A DNA stretch of 64,000 nucleotides. Origin: Spisula solida (lineage: Eukaryota > Mollusca > Bivalvia > Venerida > Mactridae). The notes under the pieces are model-generated. The model had not been told where the DNA came from. It saw only the letters and a list, made by a program, of their open reading frames with translations, and did not search any database. Position numbers and translations under genes: made by a program. Below, in pieces: positions 1 through 9,800 of this stretch; within the stretch, counting starts at the first letter, position 1, and the number at the start of each line of letters is the position of its first letter. The stretch spans positions 14,520,720 to 14,584,719 of the forward strand of contig OX365950.1 in NCBI GenBank assembly GCA_947247005.1. The letters are read 5' to 3'.

Positions 1-1630
1 TCTTTTTAAGATTATTACTATATGAAACCACTTTTAAGCAATACATGATATTTTGTGTGTTCAATGGTCATTCCTATTGACATTAGTCACAATTCCGGCA
101 GCCTGGTGTACAAATTCAGTTAGTATATAATAATGACAATGAAATAAATTCAGTCAATAAATTTTGTTTAATTTCAGACATTAATTGTTAGAGGACATTA
201 AAAGAAAGTGAATGTCTCTCTGTCTTGTTGAATTTTGAATTATCTTCCTTTTCTTGTCTCGATTTATACAAGTTGCTAAAAAGATTATGTGCATCAATTA
301 GGTTGAAACCTCATGATAATAAATTAACGGTCAGTGTTAGTATCAGGGGTGTAGAAATGAGCTGGTCGGCAGCAAATTTCACTGGCTATTTGAACATGCT
401 TGCCAGCTTTTTTTGTCATTTTCTTCTTTGTTACTTAAAGTGAGATTTCAAACCAACTGCCTACTAAAAGGTTAACAGGCTGCATGAAAACATTTCTACA
501 CCCTGCAGTATCGTGTTCTAGTCTCTATAGCTACACGATGACAAAACTTGATTGAATTTATTAATGTAAATATAATTTTACACACCTGTATCCCCGAAAT
601 ATCACTTACAAGTGTCAGATAATGCTGTTTAAGTGCGCGAAATTTCATGATAATTCATTGAGGAATTTACAGAAAACTGGAAAGTATAAAAAGATAGCGT
701 TCAATGTGCTTAAGTGTATGTAGACCAATATAATAAGCCAAATGAATGTGGGTCATCAATACTCCAGATAGATGCTGGCTGCTTATTTAATAGCATATTA
801 GTTAGATTCATAGGAATCAGAATTTATATCCCTTGGTATATGCTTTGGCCTATATCCCATGAAATTTAATTAATACCACAAAAGACAAACTGTGCTATTC
901 CCCTAGAAAAGCCTGCCACCTCTCCCAGTGGTAGCAACATACTTAAACTTCCATTTAAATGTAATCACTACTACCCGTCAGAAAATCCTTTCTTATCTGA
1001 ATCTGATCATGGTTGTGATGAGCTTTTAAATTAATCACAAATTGTTGTACAGCAAGTCATGCAAACATTTAATGACCTTCTATCCAATCAGGGATGCCTG
1101 ACAAAGATGTCTTATTATGTTTCACTTTTATAAATTAATATACTGAGGGTAGCAATACCACATGACTTAGACTGGCTTTTATTTCATAGTACCGGTAATC
1201 AAATGATGAAATGAAATACTTACTGCTATTTTTTTCTCGAAGCAAAGTAAATTTCTTCTTGGATTTGTAGCCTATAGTGATGTCAAAGTCACATGGTATT
1301 GCTACGCTGATTCCTAAATTATCATACTAGATTATCATTACATGATCACATTCATCCTGCTGCCTAGTACTGCGCATGAAATTCTTTAAAATCATGCAGT
1401 TTTCCCTAAAATCAAATTTACATCAAGTTTTTCCTTCCCGTTATTTTTCCTGAAATTCCAAGGAAAAAGCCCCTTCCCATACTTTTGAAAAAATGCCCTG
1501 AGCGCTAGTGGATATTGTAACTGTCGTAAAAATCGAAAAGGTATCCAGTTGGAGAAATATTTTCACAAACTATATATGCATACAAAATATTAATGGGGAA
1601 AAACATTTGTTTTAAGTCTGCCTATGATAA
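1..1630. other. AT-rich non-coding DNA, no gene recognised
   Basis: I see no exon with recognisable protein similarity and no clear repeat boundary. The short open frame at 225-443 has no family resemblance and is not supported. This stretch is probably an upstream intron or 5' flank of the channel gene whose exons begin at 3716. Confidence 0.4.
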
Positions 1631-1634
1631 CAAG

Positions 1635-2026
1635 GTTGGCACAGGCCTTTAATTTGGTTTCAACCTTGAAAAGTACTTGAATTAGGCCCTGCCTTGAAAA
1701 AATGCCAAAATGGTACTTGAATTTATTTGAAAATCAATTCAAGGGCCTTGATTATATATTATAAAAGTGTAAAAATTTATGTTGTCAAATAACACATTTT
1801 CTGCATAAAAATGGAAAACAGAAACACTGCTTTTCTTGTATTAAAATTATAAAGTAAGAATAGGCACAAGATATGCAGCAAATAATTTTCATGTTTATCC
1901 AGCACAAAGAGTTCAAATCATACAATTTTATGTTTGGAAAATACCTTGAAAATACAAATTCTACCTCGAAACAACCTTGAAAAGTCCTTGAATTTGGGTG
2001 TGAGAATTGTGTATGAACCTGGCATG
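1635..2026. repeat. Dispersed repeat with CCTTGAAAAGTCCTTGAATTT motifs, copy 1
   Basis: The start (GGTTGGCACAGGCCTTTAAT), the interior (AATACAAATTCTACCT) and the end (GGTGTGAGAATTGTGTATGA) all recur, in the same orientation and order, at 14832-15026. The second copy is shorter. No terminal inverted repeat or target duplication is obvious. Confidence 0.6.
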
Positions 2027-2722
2027 GATCATAACACTAGCCTTTGTTTACAAATAAAAATGAAAATTAATGCATTTGCAGGAGAGCAGTGTGGCCACAT
2101 TGATGAGTGAAAAGCATGGTTTAATCAAGGAAAAGTCAGGGAAATTTATTTTCTCAACTATTTTTAGTGGCAGCTCTGTCAAATTGACCTGTTCTTGAAA
2201 TACCCACAGGGGGTATATTAAATTGACCCTTATATTTCAAGTTAAACATAAAACAAACTTTAACACTCTTTCATGATAATAAGTCAGGTACATATATATA
2301 ATTATGTTTGATATTTATTTTTGAATGAATGGTCACTTTGTACTTCGTGGAGGTGGGATAATGATAAAAGCTTTGCTTAGATCTAAAACTGTATAATTTT
2401 TACATGAAGGATGGATTTTCTATGAGGAAATTAATCTGTTATTTTGAAGCTTATACTGATAACCTTGATGTGCATGATGTCTAATGGGATTAATACCTGA
2501 CATTATTAAATCTTTGAACATGTTTTTATCTGTTATGATATCATTAATATGGTAGGAAGATATTTAGCACTTTCAATATATCTATATAAAATCTTTCTAA
2601 GACCATCACAAGAGGTTTGGTCCTGTTAATGAGTTCTATATGGTTTAATATTCAAAGAAATGTTTGCTGTTAAGGGAATGCTTATCAAGATTATTATATT
2701 CTGTCATAAAACTTGTTTGATG

Positions 2723-3228
2723 TACTGTAAAATCATTACTTTTCGAGGGAATTGAATTTTCATCGATTTTTATGCCCCCGTATCGATAGATCGGGAGGCA
2801 TATAGTGATTCACCTGTCCGTCCGTCCGTCCGTCCGTCCGTCCTGGTTAACCCAAATTGACCGTTTCTTCTAGCATTAATATGGCTTGCTACAAAGCTTT
2901 CATACTCGCATGGATGTTGTATATGAACACTCTCCACACGCCTGTATCACCTGACCCCATTTTGACCTTCACCTTGACCTAATTTTGGACTTAGACTTGT
3001 TTATGGACAAGGCTTCCACAGGGGGCATAAGCCTTTATTGAACGCAGTCTTGTTGTTGTTGAACTCGACCACAAAATCTAATCCCCTTGATAAATTGACC
3101 TTCCCAATACCGATCATAGGTTTACCCTTCAATGTTTTGTAATCCACAAACTTATGACCTCACGGAAATGCATTTTCATTCAAATCCATGAAAATTTAAT
3201 ACCCTTGAAAATATGTGATTTTACAGTA
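2723..3228. mobile_element. MITE with TACTGTAAAATCA termini, split by a nested repeat
   Basis: The left end reads TACTGTAAAATCA and the right end reads TGATTTTACAGTA, a perfect 13-bp inverted pair starting with TA. The inner flanks also correspond (TTTTCGAGGG against CCCTTGAAAA). The element is interrupted by a different dispersed repeat at 2772-3053, so that repeat inserted later. Confidence 0.6.
2772..3053 (+). repeat. Dispersed ATGCCCCCGTATCGATAG repeat, copy 1
   Basis: It begins with a short hairpin (ATGCCCCCG ... CGGGAGGCAT) followed by a (CCGT)n run at about 2816-2842, and ends AGGGGGCATAAGC ... GTCTTGTT. A nearly identical copy in the same orientation lies at 11999-12275. A more diverged relative is at 9960-10262. 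The two close copies flank the last three channel exons. Confidence 0.75.
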
Positions 3229-3715
3229 TCTGCGTCAGAGTGGGCTGCAGCTTGGTTGAATAATCAAATGCCGTAATTTTGATTTAGTAAGCTTTTAATA
3301 CTAAGCCTCACAATATGCTTCAAATTGTTTATAAAACATGCCCGTCATTGCCCGGCTAAATTATAAGTCTGAGAAAGGGGTAGAATGTAACCTGGATGTT
3401 TTTAGTTTGAATACAGGGCTTGGAATTTTCTATTCTTTCTTCCATGAAATTCCAAATGGTATTGTTACAATCTGGCCTTCACATGTGAAGATTTAATTTT
3501 ATTGGTTGCATGTGGAAGAGCAAGTTAATACTAATTAATTGATAACTAAATCCAGGAAAATTGGTTTTGCCAACAAACTTTCGCTTGACATGTAAAAATT
3601 AATGAAAAAGATCGGACTTCACCATTCTATAACTTTCCTAGTTCAATTTTGTTCACTGAGGTTTGAAGGTGGAATAATTGTTTCAAAATCAGATGTAAAT
3701 ATTGGAATATTTCAG

Positions 3716-3840
3716 ATTCAAAGGAAAACTTCCAAAGATGAGGGAGATCCATTCTTGGAAAGGTTTACAGTGACTGGCCGATCATATTCTGCAGAAAATG
3801 AAGTTCCAATTTACACATTCAGTGACTTATTCACATCAAA
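3716..3840 (+). CDS. CNGA: CNG channel coding exon (N-terminal cytosolic segment)
   Basis: Acceptor ATTGGAATATTTCAG ends at 3715; donor GTAAGT starts at 3841. The exon encodes a soluble segment ([12 protein letters not shown] ... YTFSDLFTS) and ends with two bases of a codon completed at 4777. The join then reads [18 protein letters not shown], as expected just before S1. Since the frame stays open to the left, the exon's 5' boundary is less certain than its 3' boundary. Confidence 0.7.
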
Positions 3841-6800
3841 GTAAGTTAACACAGACACTTCACCCCTGGAGGGACTAAATTATAGGGGTTCCAACAGCTA
3901 GACTCTGGAAAATGGAAAACAGGGTGAATGGCAAAACAAATTCCCTGCAGGGAAAATCAGGGAATTTCAAAATGGGCAAAAATCAGGGAATTATCAGTGA
4001 ATTTTACAAAAAATGGAGATAAAGATGTGTTACTCACAGGCAGCTTATCTTCATGACTTTATTCAATAGATGTATTTCTTCACATTAACTATATTTATCA
4101 TAAGATAGGTATCAATAATGAGTTTGGTGGTGTAGGTATGGCTATAAGCCAAGGTGATGTTAGAGGCCATATTTTCAGCTGTTTCTGAGCTGTGAACACC
4201 CCGAAACAATCACTTTTAAAGTTTAATACCATAGATGCCTCGAACAGGTAGAAAGCTCAAACTATTTTTCCAGTCTGAAGGTTACAAGTAAGAGGCCCAG
4301 AAGCTCTACTGTAGGTACTAATATTATATAGAGGATATTTGTTGATTTTGGTGTATTTAGGTCCAATTTGATTTCACCGGGTGATCACAGAAAACTAATA
4401 TTTTCATGAGCGGCCGCTCATGAAAATATAATTTTCTGTGATCACAAGTGAAATAAAATTGATCTAACACCAAAAATCACTAAAGTTTCTCTTTATTATA
4501 TGCCTCAATTTCTCTATAAAAGGTGCTGTAATTGGAAAAAATTTATGTCGAAATTGGAATGTCACGACGCGATAATTATGACGTCAAAATGATGTTACGC
4601 ATATTTTAAAGCCAGGCACTGTTGATGTTACGTTTATTTTTCTGCATGACACTGGAACCAGCTTCTAAAACAGTGAAAATAACAAATTGGTAATTTCACT
4701 GTTATTTTCACTGAAAATTCTCCATAATCAATTGAAAGCAAATAATAAATGTTATTCTTCCTTGTTTTTCTTTTAGTTATTGGAAGACAGTTGTTGTTGA
4801 TCCATCTGGCAAGACTTATTTCTACTGGTCTATGGTGACCATGTTTGCTGTTCTCTATAACAACTTATTTAGCATCTTGAGATGCATTTTCTCACAGCCA
4901 CATTCACCAGACATCATGCCTGTTTGGATAACATTGGACTATGTTAGTGATGCTGTATATCTGTTTGATATGTTCATCAAATCAAGAATTGGTGAGTATA
5001 ATAGGTATACTTTGTAACAGTATTTTATCTTTTATTTCTTTCAAAGATGATTGAATGAAAACTGTAAATCTGGATGCCAGTGGATGGTCAGTATTTTTAT
5101 GTCCTAGACCCTGAGTCCCAAAATGTTGTAGTGCACTTAACATGAAAAGTAAGTGTACTACAGTTATCAAACTTTATAGGAAAATTATATAGTCAGCATG
5201 ACAACATTTGCCGTCACAAATGGACTTATTTTTAGTTTATATTATATGCCTGACACCAGAGTTATAGCCCTTGATTTACTCAAAAAGTTTACTCATTAAT
5301 TGTACATAATGTATTATATAATTTAAAAGTCACCCGATAGTACTACTCTGTAATTGATTGTATACATGAAGTCACAAAAATGTTAAATGATTATGTAATA
5401 GATACAGTACTAGTTATTCGTCAAAAGTGTCTTCTTACAAGGGTTATTGTACAGTTTTGTGAGGACAAAGAACATAATTGTCCGAGGAGAAGCTTTATGC
5501 TTTAGGCAATCAGTTACTATGCCGTTTATTTAACTGTTACAGATTTGTCAGTTTTCGTCTAATTGACCATTTATGATAATTATTTTATGAGTGAAACAGT
5601 TTTCTTTTAGCTCACAAAAGTGTCCGCTTACGAAAATAATGTACACTTTTTGAATGGAATCAGTGGGCGTGTCGGAGTATAAGAGTTTTAGTTTTGCTTT
5701 GAACAACAGTAATTGGCTGAGCATTCTCTTGACTTAGCATCAAGACTTACAAGGTTTGGCTCACTTCTCCCTGCTCAGTAAGAAGTTAAGAACTTTAAGT
5801 TACTGAAATGTTCTTTTATTAAATTCTATAAAGTGCAATATTAGGACATCCTTGCCCTTTGGTCACAACTTGCTGTTACTTTGTGCTTGATTTCCATAAA
5901 ATGGCTCTGTAAGACATAGCAATGTAGCATTGAATAATAGCAACATATCATTGAATAATAGCAACATACCATTGAATAATAGCAACATACCATTGAATAA
6001 TAGCAGCATATCATTGAATAATAGCAACATACCATTGAATAATAGCAACTTACCATTGAATAATAGCAACATACCATTGAATAATAGCAACATACCATTG
6101 AATAATAGCAACATACCATTGAATAATAGCAACATACCATTGAATAATAGCAACATACCATTGAATAATAGCAGCATACTATTGAATAATAGCAACATAC
6201 CATTGAATAATAGCAACATGCCATTGAATAATAGCAGCATACCATTGAATAATAGCAGCATACCATTGAATAATAGCAACATGCCATTGAATAATAGCAG
6301 CATACCATTGAATAATAGCAGCATACCATTGAATAATAGCAACATATCATTGAATAATAGCAACATATCATTGAATAATAGCAGCATACCATTGAATAAT
6401 AAAATAGCAACATACCATTGAATAATAGCCGCATACCATTGAATAATAGCAACATATCATTGAACAATAGCAACACACCATTGAATAATAGCAACATATC
6501 ATTGAATAATTGCAACATACCATTGAATAATAGCAACATATCATTAGTTTATACTAATTTATGTAAGGTTGAAGGTGAAAAAAGTTTTTTAACTTATATA
6601 AATCACTCTCGATACCTCATTCATGATGTTAGCCATTGGAACAAGGGTATAAGAGAACAGGGCTTGACACTAACACTGGTCCGCTGGTCCGAGACCAGTG
6701 ACAATCCAGAAGGACCAGTGAAAATTCTGGAGGACCAGTAACTGTCCTATTTACAAATTTGGCGCTTACGCCCTGTCGGACCAGTGGCCAAAATAGTTAG

Positions 6801-9800
6801 TGTCTAGGCCTGGAGAAGATAAGCCAGTTTATGCTGTTTGTCTAGCAATGGAATAACTGGTACTATTATTATTTCGCCTTTGGTATGATGCGACCTGGGA
6901 TCAAACCCAGGACCTTCCGCACTCAAAGCGGAGGCTCTACCATTAGGCTATTGAGTAGGTGATAAATATCATTGATTTCTAGGGGTACTTTTACTAGCAA
7001 TTCAGATGTCCAATCTGTATACATATATATGACAATAAAACCTAACAGGTGCCCATAATTATAGCATCTTGTATTAGTTTGAGTCTTAAATAAAAAAACA
7101 ATGCGCTGGTATTCATGAGTGAGTGTGATCTTTCATCTAACAGTTCTTTATTGTAATGTTTGTCTTTGTTTGTCTCAAATAAATTGTGAGGCTTTTATGT
7201 AGTGTGGTTATTTTTGTGTTTTGACAAACTGAATCAATACCACATTGATCAATATAAATTTTTTATAGCAAGTTCTAATGAAGCTGATTTAGTGTGCCTT
7301 TGAAATGGCTGGAAAATGGTTGATCACAGACATACAAATAATGTACAGGAACAAACAACTTTAATACAAGGAAGACAAGTACTTAAAGTGTCAATCAAAA
7401 CACCATATCTTTCCTCCAATTAAAATGTTTAAAACAATAAAAATAATAATGTTAAGGCATTGCAATGTTTGTATGCAAGTGGCTGCTCTGAATAAACGAC
7501 TGTATAATGTGTTCAAAATCAAATGAGAATCGTTATACACATAAACTCGTCTATCAGGTAAATTTTAAATGGGTTCGTTATCAAATAGTGTGCAAATTCT
7601 CATTCCGTATATCAAAGGCGCTGTAGTGTAGTGGATAAACGCACACAACCTACAACTTTCTAATTCTATTCTGAGTTGTAGGTTCGATCCCACTTTGATC
7701 TTTTTTATTGCATATGTCTATGTTATAAAGTCTTATATTATACTGCTGCTTTAATGATGTCCAAATTTTCATGTTGACAGTTGCAGTGAATATAGATAGT
7801 ATAGCCAATTGTTTGATTTTACTGTAGATAAAATTAAATAATTGAAAAGATACGACTTGATAGATAAAGAATGAAAATATAACACAAAAAAATATCTACA
7901 TACCTCACTTCATCAGAGCTCTCCACAAGCCCCATCGGTCAGGGATTTCACTGACTACTAAGGGATTACCACTGGCTACTTTTGTCAAACTGAACCAGTT
8001 AAATGTATAAATAATAAGAAATAATTGGTTGAATGACGAACAAACCCCATTAAGCGCACCTGAGTACCACTGACTACTTTGTCACAGTCTCTAGCTTCGT
8101 TAAAATTTATGGAGAGCCCTGCTTCATGCATTTTATTATATAAGTTACCAATAAAAAATAAAGTACTTGTAAAAGATAAAAACATTAAAATTATTGTAAT
8201 TTGGATAGGTGTCGAACCAGTGGTGAGATTGAACAAATCTCAACAAAATTAATTGTATAGTAGTGGAATGCTTATCCACTTGACTGAAGAGACAATGTGA
8301 AAACTGGTTTTCAAGTATTATACTATTGATTGAATGTATCTATTTTATTATACAGAGTATGAAACATAAGCCCCCCCCCCCCTATTCTTTTGAATGGGAC
8401 AGTTCCCTCATTAGTATTACTTATTGGACAGATAGTAGTTAAAGTCTGTTTAATCAGGTCTGTCACTTGTGTACAAACATTCAATATAATAACATATTAT
8501 TTTTATTGTTTTAAACATTTTAATTGAAGAAAAAGACAGTTGAAACGAATATATTATTCACTGAGCTACATATACTGATGTACATAATATCTACCAGAAT
8601 AAGATATTAGTAAGAGAAATTGCAATGTTTATGTACGTGATGTTATGCAAACAAGTGTCTGACCTGATTAATGGATTTATTCAATTAATTGTTTTCTTCA
8701 TGCATCTGTATAATTCATCATAGCATGCTAAATACTGGTCAATCACGTGATCTGGAATTCATACTATGTCATTGATCACATGACCATGTTTACAACTATC
8801 GGATACAGATTACAAAATCGATTCAACCAGTAAATGATATATTGTATAAAAATGCCGGTATTTATCTGTCTTTTCAGGGATATTATTATACCACCTGCAA
8901 ACAAAGTTTGAAGGGGGTATACATAAGTCACATGATTGTTGTTAGTTGGTTTGACGGCAAAATTGTATCTGCTCTGTAACTTTGTCGTTTCTTACTGGAT
9001 TTTGAAATTGCTTAGTCATTTGCAAAACCCAGGTCCCTTGCTGAAAGGTCAAGGTCACACTTAGAGGTCAAAGGTTATATATAGTCATGCAAGTCGTGTC
9101 TGCTCTGAATAATATCTATTTAAAAAAATATAAAAAATAAGGTATTAAGAAGAGAAATTACAATGTTTATGTACATAGGTGACTGGCCTGAATAATCGAT
9201 TTTTACTTCTATGATCCTGTCCCCGATATTGATGTTAGTATCAAATGTCAATATGAATTGTATGGATGTAATACTCGAGAACTTAACAGATGCAACAACA
9301 TTTCCTCTGATTTGTCATCGCACTTTAACACATCAATGTGAGATGTATTGATAAATGGTTTCACCATTAACGGATTAAAAACTGAGACGAACCATTATCA
9401 CCATGGAGATCAGCTGTAAATGTCTTCCTGCTGTACACAATGACATTTCCAGGTTATTATTGTATATGAATATTTCTACATATATATAAAAAGTGATCTG
9501 AATGTGAATTAAAAAATTAACAAGTATTACCTGACAGCATACTCATCAGATTTAAATGGCATTGTAATCTTTTACTAGGGTTCAGTATGTTATAGTGCAG
9601 AGACACAAAAAACACTGAGACATTTTAATTAACTTTCTAGGTAATGGGATTTGGCAACCTGGTCTAATTTCGACACCTTTAAAGTATGAAGTTTTAATTA
9701 CCGGTACTAATTAAATATCAATCAGTCAGTAAAATTGTCATTCAAATTCATCTATGATGTCATTAGGGAATTCCCATGAAAATTTGAAATTAAGGCTCTA

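Noticed and set aside
225..443. 72-codon open frame as an upstream channel exon
   Set aside because: No channel similarity, no matching splice signals or phase.
2075..2160. Exon-like segment after TTTGCAG at about 2081
   Set aside because: It runs into a fragment of the TCAGGGAAA dispersed repeat and has an in-frame stop soon after; no similarity to channel N-termini.
5841..6539. Open frames of 160-230 codons on both strands over 5841-6741
   Set aside because: Product of the stop-free 21-bp tandem unit; only repeated 7-residue words, no independent coding evidence.
6882..6955. tRNA-Ser(UGA) gene
   Set aside because: No long variable arm and no acceptor pairing.
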